64,000 nt of DNA from Prochilodus magdalenae. Lineage: Eukaryota > Chordata > Actinopteri > Characiformes > Prochilodontidae. Under the pieces are notes generated by a model, which saw nothing but the letters and a program-made list of their open reading frames with translations, did not search any database and was not told where the DNA came from. Location: NCBI GenBank assembly GCA_024036415.1, contig JAMWET010002903.1, positions 620,001 to 684,000 of the forward strand, read 5' to 3'. The position numbers and the translations under genes were made by a program. This document shows, in pieces, positions 50,899 to 63,615 of the stretch (positions are counted from its first letter, which is position 1; each line of letters starts with the position of its first letter).

Positions 50899-51453
50899 GG
50901 TCTCGCAGGATATCGGGGTAACTGACGCTTTTGTAGTGTTCCTGGATTTCTATTAAGATTACTGATTGTAAAAATTCTGGGTTGCTAACTTTGAAAGCTA
51001 ACTCGGTTTAGCTCACATTAGCGAATCTAGCTAGGTAAGTTAGTTTACTTGTACATAGGTTAGCTAGCTAGCTACCTTCCGTTAGCCAGAGTAATTTTCT
51101 TGTTGTATGCTTTGCATACGTACGTTCATGTTGTCAACCACTGACAACATATATGTGACATGTATGAATTATGTGTAGCCAAGTAGTTGTCTGTTTAGTT
51201 AGCTAGTTAACACAGCTATCTAGTTTACCTTGCCGACAGAGTTAACTTGGCTAGGTTTGCTATGCTAACTTTAACCTATTAAAGTTAGAGTAACTAACGC
51301 TATTCAAAATGGGCCAGTATTCAGTTAGATAGCGAACTGCGGTTAATTAGATATATTAGTAACTAAGTAATAGAAGGTATTTGTAACCGCTTTGATGCTT
51401 GTCTTACTAGAGTGTACACAGTAGCACTGGTCGTTCCCAGACCTGTATCGGCT

Positions 51454-54400
51454 ATGGAGTCATCCAGTGAATCTGAAATGTACAGCAGGTCTAGAGAACA
51501 TCGCTCTCGGGGAAGAGACACACGCCTTAGACATGGGAATAGTCGGGAAATGATCATGGACAATGTAGGCATACCAGCGAAAATTGACGCACTGGCAGAC
51601 ACGTTACAGGTGAGAATTTACAAACGGCGATGAAACGAATGGTAGCTGCAGAACTATTACTTATCAGCACACTTTCACTAAAGAAGGTTCTTTGTACATT
51701 GTGCACTTGTACATCATGCAGGACACAAGCAGAAACTTACACAAAGTAGATCAGATGTTGGGCCAGTACAGAGAGCATACAGATGACCATGCTGATGCCA
51801 TAGCAACTGTGAGTATGAACACTCTGACCTAGAACCCGAGTAGCATTGTTTTATTGCCAGTTTCTGATTTCAGATAAGACTGACCTTATGTGATTGTGCC
51901 ATCTTTCGTATAGCTGCAGGAAAGCTTGGAGGAGTCTATTCACCAGCTTCAGCGCCAGCGCCTGAAGAGGTCCACAGCAGGACATACTGCTTCATTCTCT
52001 ACATTGCACAGTAGCCTGGAAGATGGCATTACTCATGGTATTGTAGAATAAGTTCTAGACAAGCTTAACTTACTAATGTCATATTATTTTTAAATCCTGT
52101 AGATGGTACTTTTGGCAAAATTGAATGATGTAGTGCACAATAACAAATGAGCTAATAAAATTTACAGGTTTAAATGTGTAGAAGTGTTTTAAACTCCTCT
52201 GGGCATGTTTTGTTAGTTACTAACAAGCCAACTCTCTTCACTAACAAACTTAAATCTGTTTTTTCCCTGCAAAGTTGCACATTAACATGATGGGGGAAAG
52301 CAGAGTTTTTATGGTGCTGTAAAGTTAGCAAGCTTGCATCTCTTCTGTCTAGATGTGCAGCATCCTATGTCTCGCTTGAAGGATTATAGGAGTCCGGAAA
52401 TGGGCAGGAGATCTGCTACAGTGCGCTTCAGAGACTCTGGTCAGACAGAGGAACAGGTTAGATTCTGCCACTCCCTGTTCTGGGGTACCCTTAGGAGTAA
52501 ATAGCAAGATTTTAATTAAACACCATCCAGTATAATTGTAATAGCAAATAGCTTAAGGTCTTTTAGGTCTTTTAGGTTTTTTTTGATAGCGCTGTTAAAT
52601 AGTAGCAAAATACCTCCCCAATGAAATTATTTGGTTTAATTCATGACCTTTTGCTGGATGAGTAGGAGTAGTATTTTTTTTTGTTAAAGCGAACAGAAAA
52701 TAATTTGATGAAAAATAATAATATTGCAATAATTATATTAACTGAAAATCCCAACTAAATTTTTTACTGTTTTGCAGACAGTTTTTAGGAGAGATATTAT
52801 TTTCTTATGTAATTTAACATTTAATATAATCTTACAGTATTGCAGAGTAAAAGCACTGTATTATTGTTTATGACTTGCAGATCCACTCACTGCATCAGGC
52901 CCTTAGAGACCTGCGCAGTGAACAGCTCCAGTTAGGGCATGAGGTAGATCGAGAGATCCTGAAGAGGAACAGGTCTGACACTGAGACCAGAAAAACATTA
53001 GAAGATCTTACAAGCCAAATCCAAGTAGCTCCAATAGACGAGGTGAGTGGAAATTACATTAAATAAAGGCCCTAAACTAAGTTTTTCATAATCTACCATT
53101 TTATATCTTTGTACTAATTAGTTTAACAAACTGTGCACATTAACTAACCAGTGTGGCAGAGCACATACATATGACTGACAGTTTCATATTAATTTGACTG
53201 GCTTGGTTATGAAGCTTTTTCCCCCCTCATTTTCTTTGTGCTTGTATTACTGTCAGGATCATATCACATGGTTTTATGCTCTAGTTAGCAAAGGACTGAA
53301 CAGACTGTCAGGTAGTCCTGTAATTTAATTTGTGGTGGTGATAAAGGTCCATATGTTGCTCTCACTCCTATGTTATTTCATCTGGCTCAGGTGTCTTTGC
53401 GAGTGGAGAAACGACTGCAGAAGATTGAGAGCGAGATCCTGTCTCAGCGCCAAGTGGTCTCTGAGAGGCATGCCAGACAGCAGCGAAGCAACGTGGAGGA
53501 GGTAAAGATAAATTCTTTAAGAATGTCTTTGTTCACTTTGACACTTTATTAGTTATACTTACCTTGCACCGACATTGATTTGTCTTTTTATCAACTTTTT
53601 AGGTATTTGTAGTTGTACAGCTACTAACTGTAACCACCTGTTGCTATGCAAAGGTGTCAGGTAGTCTCTATTCTGCCTATCAGCGGAAATGCAGTATTTG
53701 AATTACGTTCAATGGTGCAGCAGATTATCCTTCCTATGATTGGCTGGTCTAATTCTGTCTCTCAAACCACACAATGTACTCCTAACTACCTACCTAGCAA
53801 CACTTCTGATTAGTATTGCTCTTTTTGGTATCCACAGTGCCTGTGTTTAGTGTATTTAGGTGCTGGTTGGGATGTTGTGCGAGTATCTGCGTGGATACTA
53901 CAAATACTGCGTGGATACTACTGCGTTGTGATTACTACAAATAACAATACAGTATTTTACAATACAATTTATTTTGGCTGTTTTTACTTGTGTTATTATA
54001 ATGTTGCTGCTTTATTGTTGCTGGTGTTTTGTCCTGTAAACACTGGTGGCTGTTGCTAGGTTATGTGTGTATGTGGTGGAGTAATACTGTTATTTCCACA
54101 TAATTGCTTAACAAAAATATTGCTATTAAACAGATTTGTTTAGTGACTTATTTATTGCACTCCAGAACATTTGGATGGTGTTGGGCTGCTATGCTTATTG
54201 GTCCACAATTCCTTTATATTGGTGCATCACTCACTGATCACTCCATTCATCGTCTCAAGTGTATTGTGGTCATTTTGTATCTCCTGTAACAAACCCTGGT
54301 ACATTGGCTGTAACTGCTTATGAAAATTGCTGTGTCATGTAGCCTATGAATGAGAGGTGAATCTTATAATTATCTCTCTGGTAGTGTGATATAGGTCACA

Positions 54401-57400
54401 CTCCTCATAAATCTTTCATAATGCCTTAGAAATGTATTTGTATGGTCTTATGTGGGCCCAATGCTAGGCATATAGTCATACATAGTTATAAAACGTTGGC
54501 TATATTTTTTTTAAAGGCACCTGTTGTTGTTATCTATAGCATGTATGTAACTGTATCTTTATGCTTTAAGTATTTATACATGTAGATGGCAGTATATCAC
54601 CTAAAAAAAGTTATTTTCATGCTTTTCGGTATGTTTTTATTCCCTTGTTATTGATTGCATTTTTTTTCCTGATTTCTTTGTCTTCCCTATTCTGCAGGCC
54701 TTGAAAAGGTGTGATGCCCAGAACGAGCCAAGTGAGAACAGCTACAGAAATAGATTGCTGAGATCTGAAAGTGAGATCAGCAAGGTATACGTGTGGAATT
54801 GTATAATTGAATGAACTTGGAGAAGGTACATGTAAAGTAAATAAATAAAGTAGTATGTGCTGATAAAAGCAGTTCCAAAGACTGTAGGTCGTGCTACTGT
54901 TTTAAAGTGCTATGAGCTTTGTTAGGCAAAATGCCTAAAATGTGCTATTATTTTAATCTAATGTTTAGATCGGGTTATTGATCTTATTTTATTAACACTA
55001 TTTTGTTTCCTCAGTTGGAACATGAGTTAGAGAGAGCAAGGACACAACTGGACCACTCTGAGGGTGGACGAGGTGCTCTTTTTCAACAGGTGAATTACTT
55101 CATCTCTGTGTTATGTTTTTTCATAATTTGGTTCCCTTTTTGTCATGTTGAAAACTTTTATCAATTTTTATTCAATTAAAAAAACTGTGTTTTGTAGGTT
55201 TGGGCACCAGTCGGCGTTAGTACTAGTGTTAGTAGTTGATGTTGTGCATTGTGTCTATTTTCTTGTCTGTTTTGACACATATCATTTAATGTTTGACAGC
55301 TGTTTTGGCTTTCTTTTTCTTATGTGTCTGTGGTGTTTGTCTGAATATGTTTAACATTCATCTACAGATGGAGGACATGCAAGCACAGCTCCTAAGGTCA
55401 GAGAGAGAGCGTGGACAGCTGCAAAGGGAGATCTCACTTCTTCTCTTTCAGCACAGGAGTTTACCAGAGCTACAGGAAAGCGGAGCTACTCGGCAGGGCC
55501 TAAGACAAGGTAAGGCATGTAATGCTAAAGTGGCAAGGGTTGGGGATAAAAAAATACTCTAAAATATCGGGCTAATTATGTCCTTTATAATTATGTGTTT
55601 AATTTGACCTAATAATACAGGGTTTCTGATCTGCCGTTTGGCAGAAAACAGGCCTGAGGAATAGTGGGGAAATAAGCACATTTAAATCTATTCGAAATTT
55701 TATCCCCATATTGTTTTGCCCCACTTTGCACGCCGATGAACAGGGTTTTTGTTTGGACCAGTAATTTATATTACATTACATTACATCACACTAATGGCAT
55801 TTAGCTGACGCTCTTATCCAGTGCAACTTACAAAGTTACTCATATTACAGGTAGACCAATGTAGTGTTAGGAGTCTTGCCCAAGGACTCTAATGTATACA
55901 AACTTAAATGTTTATCCATAAATAAATGTTTTATTACCATCATAGTAGTGAATTAAGTATAAAAAGCTGTAAATATTAGCATTGATAATATTGCTCAAAC
56001 ATCTAAGTAATTAAACATAGAGATTGTTCTGAATGCCTTATGTAGTCAGCCTCAGTGTGTTTTCTGGGAATGTTAAATGTGGTAAATGTGGAGGAATTCA
56101 CAAAGCTGCTCAATTGTAATACTCTGTTGTATACCTTCATTAAAGCACGTGTTAACTCTATGTAAAGCATTGTGGTGCTTGTAAAGCATTGTCTTAGCCT
56201 GTTGAGCTGCATAAGATTACTTTATGTGTTTGTAATAGGGGGAAAGATGCTGGAAAGGGAGCTTGAGGACCTGAGAATGCAGTTCAGACAAAATAGTGAC
56301 TCAAACGAGGCACAGGTGCTCAGGAGAACCGTGGAGCGCAAAGAGAATGAGAAAAAACAGCTGGCTTTGCAGATTGAGGTATATGAACATTTTTTGTGAA
56401 TGTGAATATTGAAAAGAACATAAAGTTGTTCTTTTAAGTGATCTCTGTGTGAAATGGAAAACATTTTCAAATCATACATTAATACTTATCTCTGCAGATA
56501 AGAAAACAAAGTAGTTACTGCTCCAGGCACTACTGCACAATAACAATAACTTGATAATAACAGCTTTCTGGATAATCAAAAATATGACCAAACATAGTCA
56601 AACAAGATGACAGTACTATAAAACTTCAACAAAGCCACCATCCAAAGGTAACATGTACAAAGAGAAAAGACCCCTGTAGAAGTCCACAATAAGTACTAAA
56701 TTATTTTGTTGAACGATTTCCCAGTAAAACCAGAAACAGTCTGTTTGTTTAATATGATGTAAATTACTCTAAAACTCTGCTGACCCAGTAAGAGGCCAAT
56801 CCAGTGTTCAAGAGGTTGGATAAAAATCTAGTATCAAATGTTGCACTAGGATTCAAGAAGACCAGGATAAAAGGATTTTGTCCATTTGAGCTGAGCCTGA
56901 GGTCACTGACAACACTAACTAATTCTGTCTTAGTACTATGGTTAGAACGAAAACCAGACTGAAAGATCTCATAAAACATGTTGGATATTAGATAAGCGTT
57001 TAATTGCTTGAACACAACTTTTTGAAACCAAGACTTTACTGAAGAAAGGAAAATGTTAAATTGGTCTAAAATGATTTAGTATGGCTGGATTGATCTTATT
57101 CCTCTTTAGTAGAGGCTTCACCAAGACACTCTTAAAAGTTTCTGTACACCTGTAGACAGAGAACTGCTTACCATCCTAAAGACATCATTCTGAACACAGT
57201 GAGGCACCATGTTAAGAAATGAAGTAGGAACAGGATCAAGCTTGCATGTAGATGAACCTGACTGTTTATAACTGTTATAACAGATCCTGACAACTGATAA
57301 TAGAGAAAGATGTCATTACTGTTGTATGTGGCATTTTTACTCATTTATCCATACATTTTTCAGAATACTTCAGTTTTTCTGGTGCGACACTGTCAAGAGC

Positions 57401-60400
57401 TTCCTTTAGTCTAGAATTTAGATCAGAGACCAAATCATTGGGAGGCCAAAGCTGTATTTAATGCACTATTATAAACATTTCTAAATTTTACAACTGTTTC
57501 TTGATCAATGTAACTTTTTTAAAGTAACTGTTAGTTGCTTACTTTGCTACATCCATATTGACTTGAAATAGTCTGACCTAAAGAAGTTCGATATGAGGGA
57601 GACATTTGAATTGAACCCTTTGGTGATTACCAGATCTAGGATCTGACCTAGTTTGTTGGTAGAGCCACCCACATGCTACTTGTAATGTTTTTAGTTAGTT
57701 AGTTTAGTTTTAGTTTTGTTTATCTTATGAATTCTAATGCATTACTGTCTAATGGGTCATCAGTATGCATGTTAAAATCACAAGAGTGAGATTGAACCAG
57801 CATGGATACCCTGATATAGGTTAACTGTCAGGCACAGCACCTGGAATATTATATAGAAGTGATGGCATGTGATATAATTCTCTCTCTTTCCCTCTCTCTG
57901 TTTGTCTCCTAGGCTCTATCCTCAGATCTGGAGCGGAGAGACCATCAGCAAGTTCAAATTCTAAAGGAGGTCCAGACACTCTCTGAGGACAGGGGGGTTG
58001 AACTGGCAAAGGTGGAGGCCAAGCTTGCTGAGAATGAGAAGAAGAGAGAAGAGCTTCGAACTAAAGCACAGGAGGCCATCAGGCAATGGAAGGCCAAATG
58101 CAGGAAGCTGGAAGGTCAGCTACAAGAACTGAAAGAAAGACAAGGCTTAAACCAATCTACGCAGGTATACCTGTCTCTGAGGGGGAATTAATGCTTGATG
58201 GAGTAGAGAAGACTTGGGTGGAGATGGATCGTCTTCTATTTTAGCTAGAAGGGAAAATGTAGTTGTTAAAATTTCTTAACGTAATTTTCTGATATTGAAA
58301 TTACATTTTCAAGAGCAAGATCTCTTGCTATACCCCTGATTAAAGTTCAAAACTATAAAATGTAAATAAATTAAATAAAAACCAAATGCAGTGATTTTCA
58401 AATCTCATAGATCCATATTTTATTTACATTAGAACATAGAATACATATCAGACGTTAAAATGTTCAGTATTAACTACTGACACACTATTTGTACTTTTTT
58501 TCCCTCTTTAATTAAGTACAACCAAAGAGCAGGTATTATTTGGGTGGTGAATCATGGTGAATCATTCTCAGCACTGCAGTGCCCCTATCGTGGGGGTGGT
58601 GTGTTAGAGTGTGTTGTGCTGATACAAACTAATTAAATACAATCTGTTGGAGATTTTAAACACTGCGCCCACTCACTGTCCACTCTGTTAGACATTCCTA
58701 CCTTGCTAGTCTAACTTGTAGATATAAAGTCACAGAAGATAGGTCATCTGTTGCTGTACAGTTTGTGTTGGTCATCCTCTTGCCCTTTATTAGTGGACGC
58801 TGCACACAGGACACCGTTATCTGAATGGTTTTGGTTGGTGGATTATTCTCAGTTTAGCAGAAAAAGTATTTAAAAACTCCAGCAGTAAGGTGATTCACAC
58901 CAATCCATCCTAGTTATTACATGCGTAGTTAGCTCCACATGCACAGTTCATGTGCTGATGTTGTTTCAAGAGGTAGTTTGGACCTGGAAGTTAATGGTTA
59001 AACAAAGAATTAATTATATTTGCAATATGCACAAGGGTCCACAGTAGTATGGTCTCCCCTAAGGCAGGGCAGGGGTTTTCCAAACTGACTTGTGGCAATG
59101 GTGTCATCCCATTGTTGATCTTGGAGCATCTAGCAAGGAAGAGCAGTCACAAAATAACTAATGGAAAATAAATAATGGCATCCTGTGACAGTGCAACATT
59201 TTAAGTCACTAAAGTGCTCAGTGGCCATATACTTTTGGACATGTAGTTTATCTTTAAGAAATCCTAAAGAATCCTGGCTATGTTCTGGTCCAATTAGCTA
59301 CTTTAATGTTAGCTACTTTAGTCTTGAGCTACAAGATTAAAATATCTAACATTTAAAATTGTGTCATTTTACATATATTTTTGATAAAGACATACCCCAA
59401 TCGTCATATGGCACTGTGGCACTGATAATCACCAAAATAAGGTGTTTAGACAATTACAGCTTTTCTGAGTAACGCTAGACTGGCTTGAGTTTCCTGCTAC
59501 AGTATTTGTCAGCTCACTGTGGGTCAGAATTCAAGCAACCCAACCTCTTCGACAGAATAAAAAAAATTTTTTTCTGTTGTGCCTATTCAGCTACAAGAGG
59601 CTGATTTCTTCATATTGGTAGTCTCAAAAATTTACCAACCGTAATTAGAAATGTGTAGTATTCCTACATAGGGAAATAGCAGCAGATTAGACCAAACTCT
59701 TTATTTAACATTGTATGTCAGGCTTAGTACATAGTCATATTCAGTTGTTGGTGACAGTTACTGGCTTTATTATTTGACATGTACATCTTTTTATATCATT
59801 TTTATATCATTTTATTTTGTCAAAACAATGTAGAACAAAATGTAAAACAGGATTAAACAACTTAAACTTTAGAAAATCTATCACATTATATTATTTATAC
59901 CTTTCCAATTTTAATTTCTTTTTTATCACATCACCCTCCACTTCTTTAGGCATCAACAGAAAGGGAGTGCATTTTGAGGCAGCAAGTAGAAGGCACACGT
60001 AAGCAGCTTGCTGAAGTTCTTGGTCATCTAGCCCAACGAGAGGAAGATGTTAGACAGTACAGTGTGGATCTGGCTGAAGCCCGCTCACAGCTTTTGATTT
60101 TGAAGCAAGAGCTGCTGGAGAGTAGAGAATCTTTGCGAAGCTTGGAAGATGAAACCCAGAGGCAGAGTTTGTTGCAAACCCAATTAAGAGAAGAGAATCA
60201 GAAACTGGAAGAGCGATTAAAAGACCGGGGACACCGGAGGGAACAGGAGCTTCTAGAACTTCAGGCTTCAGTGAGGAACTTAAGTGCTGAACGCGCAGAT
60301 CTCAGTGGCAGGTTGGCTGAGGCAGAGAGTTTCAGGAGGGAGGAGGAAAAGAGGCTTGCCCTGGTTCAAGAGGAGAAGGCCTCGCTGGGCCAGCAACTAC

Positions 60401-63400
60401 AGCTGGAGAGGGAGGTGCATCGGCAAGAGCTAGACCACTTGAGACAACAAGAGGACAAAATCCAACAAAACCATAGTGTGCAGAAGACACTGAGACTGTA
60501 TCAACAGGAACGAGAAGAGCTAAAGGCACTTATCAAAGATCTAAGGGTTTGCTTAAAAAAGATTCCTTCCTTTCATATTTTTAATTAATTCACATTTATT
60601 CTTCTATGGTTTTTATTTGCCCAGTTAGATATGTTGCTTTGCAGGCTTTATTTTTTGGGTTAGTTACTGCCTTCTTTTTAAATATGTGGCTTGAAGTTTA
60701 TAAACCCCACATAAATTTAAACTCACAGAACAAAAGCAGTTCAAATAATTTTTGAAAGCTTGATATTGTCACGACGTTGATGTTCACAATGAGTGTGGGT
60801 GTAGTATATAAAGCATTTTCTTGAGGGTTCAGTTTCATTTATTTCTTGATTAAACTGTTTTTTTTGGGGGGGTGTAAACTTCAGACCACTCATACATATA
60901 ATTGCACACTGATTGGCCACTTTATTAAATAATTCAGTACACCAAAAAATTTTTTTTAAATCCCCCCAAAAATAATGAGCCATTACTTTTTTATATGCCC
61001 TATTTTATGTTGTATTTTTTTTTTTTTTTTTACAAAATTTTAAATTCAGCAACTAAATAGTAATTGTACCTGAAAGTGCACAGAAGTTGATTGTAGAGTG
61101 TATTTTTACTTTTTAAATGGATCAGAATTAGCACATTAGCAGTTACTGCAACAAAGGCAGGTACCGACTCCATACGAGTCTCCTTGAGGCCTAACTTTTG
61201 AGCCATAAACTTCTGAGCCATCTGCAACATCATTTAAGGAGAGATGGCATTCTGTTTGTTTCAGATATAATTGTGAAATAATGTGGGACTGTGGAAAATG
61301 ATCACAGATAATACAAATTAGTACAATCTGCTGAAGTAATTGCGGTCAAGGGTCCACCTTTACCCTGACTTTAGTTGATCTTTGGTTAGTCTTTGTCTTA
61401 ATCATCTGTACATTACCAATATTTTGAATGTCCCGTACAGCATTTTGGTTAGACTTGATGCATGAATGTTGTTGATAATGCTTGCTCATTTTGAAGGCAG
61501 GAACTTTCCTCATCTTACTTCCCACTTTTGTCTTTAATGTAATAGAGGATGTAAACAACGTAATCAGCCAGGTTCTCTCTCTCTCTGTCGGCTTATGCAT
61601 TAGACAGAGGCAGTGGTGGACAAGGAGCTGGTAAGGGTGCTACAGCAAAAGCTGGACAGGATGAAGGCAGAATGTGATAAACTGACAGAACAGCAGAGCA
61701 GCAATGAGGAAAGTCATGCCAAACTTCACAAGATGTATCAGATGCTCAGAAAGGAACTGGATATAAAGGTTTGAAGAACCCCTCATTCTACATTATGTAA
61801 CAAATATACAGATGTGGGAAAATTAGATGACCATATTCAATCATTGTAAATCAGTTGTTGTTTGAGTATTCCATTTGCTTTCTGTCCCTCTGCAGGTGCA
61901 GTTTTCAGAGCAAGTGGAAGAGAGAAGGCAGACAGCTGAGGACTCCTTGAAAGATTTGCATAAGAAGATTGCAGACCTTCATTTGGAGCAAACATCCATC
62001 CTGTACACAGTGGGATCTCAGATCGACTTGGCCTGCAAAGCTGTGTCTAAAGACTCAGCTGCCAAACTGAAAGTAATTTTTGTCTTTTGCTTTAAATTGT
62101 GGTTTCTAGAAGGCCGGTTTAAGATTTTTTGCAGTATAAATTGCAAACTACTACTCCTTAAAGAAAGATAATAGGAAAAAAGACCAACAATGTATCAAGA
62201 ACCCCTTTCTATCCCTTATTTGCTGTCATGTGATGTTACTTGTCATGCTGTCAATTAGCAAAATTCCTTAAAATACAAAGTTGCAGCTGCCTGTGTTACT
62301 AATAGTAGTTTTTCAAATATTGCCGAATTTGACAACGGACATTAAGTAGCCGGTGATTATTGGTCAGCTGACATGCCTAAAATTTTTAACTTGAACAATC
62401 ATAATAACAATGAATTAAAATGAATTGTTCCATTCTGAACACTAATTAACTGAGCCATGATTAAAGCTTCTGTGATATACTTGATCTAAGTGCACACCTA
62501 TGAGTGTGCCCTTCACCAAGTCTCATGCCTCCCATATCAAACTAGACAGACCAATTTAGTGCATCATTCTGTAATCCTCGTGATGCCCATATTTGGAACT
62601 TTGGTGGTCTTAACACGATTACTTGGAGCTTTTTTTGTTTCACTGAGAGGTAAATAAAAACCTCCAGAAATGGATACATTTTGGTTTGTGTACATTTTTC
62701 CTGAATATTATTGGATTTAATTTTTGTTTTCAAGTTCCTCCCAGTCTTTTTTTCCCATTTATTAAAGCTCTCAACACAGCTAAACCACTCATAACACTAA
62801 ATACCTGGTACAGTTATGGTAGGACATGTCAGAGTAATAATACTGTGTTTTTGTGTTGTATTAGGCTATAATGCTCACTACTGGCCAGCAGAATGATCAC
62901 CATCATTGGCTCGCTGAAATGAAGGTATGTGTATCTAACCAGCAACCTACTTTTGGTACCATTTTTGTCGTCTCCTTTTGTTTATTTATTTGTCTTCCCT
63001 GAACTGAACTTCAACAGAATATGGGTTGTGCACAAAGACATTAACACTAAAAACACTAGTTAGTGTATAAAGAATGGTTCAGGTACTTTTATTCTGACAT
63101 GGCTTAGTCGAGTATGGATATTAGGTCCAGACATTAAACTCAAGTGTTGGGTTCATGCAAGAAAACCACCCAGCATAGCAGAGTTGAAACTGTTTTAGAA
63201 GCAGGGATGGGCCAAGATACCTTCAAGCCAAGGTGCAAGGCTGATCAACAGTGACTGGAATTGTTCAGTTACTGAAAGCAGTGGTTCACATTCTTTTGCG
63301 AACAAATACTTTTAATGTTAAATTGCTTGACTTAATAAATGAATCAAAAAACCATGGACTGTTACTTTGGTATTTAGATAGTAACTGTTTTTGTATTGTT

Positions 63401-63615
63401 TTGTGTGTCTGCACACTTGCAGACTAAACTGCAATGGCTGTGTGATGAGGTGCGTGTTCATGAAGCCAAGGAGAAGAGACTGACCAGGATGGTACAACAG
63501 TGCAAAGAACAGATGAAGACACTAAAGCAGAGCAGAGACTCTGAACAGCAGAGCCTGCTGGGTCGTATTACTCAATTGGAGAGGCTGCTACAGGACATTC
63601 ACTCCGAGAAGCAAG
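51454..63615 (+). CDS. cep128: Centrosomal protein of 128 kDa, 5' sixteen coding exons (3' end beyond window)
   Basis: Exons: 51454-51609, 51722-51808, 51914-52037, 52353-52456, 52881-53042, 53391-53501, 54698-54784, 55015-55089, 55368-55509, 56239-56378, 57913-58164, 59950-60546, 61604-61768, 61896-62072, 62865-62924, 63423-63615. Phases are consistent through 877 codons; vertebrate CEP128 is about 1090 residues, so roughly the last 200 are missing. It is a mother-centriole subdistal appendage protein. The start MESSSESEMYSRSREH matches the family's N-terminal ESSSES. Recognised segments are DTSRNLHKVDQMLGQY, SLHQALRDLRSEQLQLG, QEAIRQWKAKCRKLE and WLAEMKTKLQWLCDEV. From about residue 160 it is nearly continuous Glu/Lys/Gln/Leu-rich coiled coil. 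The exon at 59950 is unusually long (597 bases). Two donors are GTTTGC/GTTTGA. It is head-to-head with tshr, as in mammals. Confidence 0.94.
53502..54697. other. cep128 intron, nothing recognised
   Basis: AT-rich intron between the exon ending QQRSNVEE and the exon starting ALKRCDAQNE. A duplicated phrase GCGTGGATACTAC occurs near 53890-53922. No mobile element is recognised. Confidence 0.5.
55770..55890. mobile_element. Common teleost dispersed repeat fragment
   Basis: Contains TTACATTACATCACACTAAT, GGCATTTAGCTGACGCTCTT, ATCCAGTGCAACTTACAAAG and, 60 bases later, TTGCCCAAGGACTCT. These are the hallmark phrases of a very abundant teleost repeat (SINE- or non-autonomous-element-derived). It lies in a cep128 intron. 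Confidence 0.7.
56700..57790 (-). mobile_element. LINE relic (endonuclease end, linker and start of reverse transcriptase), antisense in cep128 intron
   Basis: Read on the minus strand, the pieces come in the order expected for an L2-like LINE. First is an endonuclease-end segment near 57600-57550 (ISDHYLVL-type remnants). Next are linker sequences near 57480-57150, with the tail of a CxxDPxPTxFL-like segment near 57240-57210. Last is the RT start (QLNAYLISN, IFQSGFRSNHSTKTELVSVV and LDLS-AFDT-like ILVFLNPSATFDT) at 57015-56764. Stops and frameshifts occur throughout, and the catalytic FADD box and 3' end are absent. Confidence 0.75.
58165..59949. other. cep128 intron with a dispersed repeat
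   Basis: Holds repeat copy 2 (listed separately) and, near 59215-59251, the phrase CATATACTTTTGGACATGTA, which resembles the terminal repeat of a teleost DNA transposon. No partner end or transposase was found. The rest is AT-rich and unassigned. Confidence 0.45.
58520..58865. repeat. Dispersed fish repeat, copy 2
   Basis: Same family and orientation as 22575-22975: AGAGCAGGTATTATTTGGGT, ATCATTCTCAGCACTGCAGT, CATCTGTTGCTGTACAGTTT and GTGGACGCTGCAC. It carries an internal tandem duplication of about 11 bases (GTGAATCATG / GTGAATCATT) and its far end differs from copy 1. Confidence 0.75.
60547..61603. other. cep128 intron, nothing recognised
   Basis: AT-rich with homopolymer tracts (G/T-rich near 60858-60872, poly-T near 61014-61031). 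No gene or mobile element recognised. Confidence 0.5.
62073..62864. other. cep128 intron, nothing recognised
   Basis: AT-rich intron separating the exon ending SAAKLK from the short exon AIMLTTGQQNDHHHWLAEMK. No element recognised. Confidence 0.5.

Larger units (their letters stand above)
49925..51453. promoter_or_regulatory. Shared divergent upstream region of tshr and cep128
   Basis: 1.53 kb between the two start codons. A CpG-richer patch (about 50020-50200) lies next to tshr. A second patch with ZNF143-like and X-box-like motifs and a GC box (AGGCGGGC, about 50871) at 50820-50900 marks the likely cep128 promoter. A probable cep128 non-coding first exon ends at CTAG|GTAAGT (51034) and splices to an acceptor at 51409-51410 (CTTACTAG). 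A diverged copy of a cep128 segment occupies 50292-50569. Transcription starts are inferred. Confidence 0.6.
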
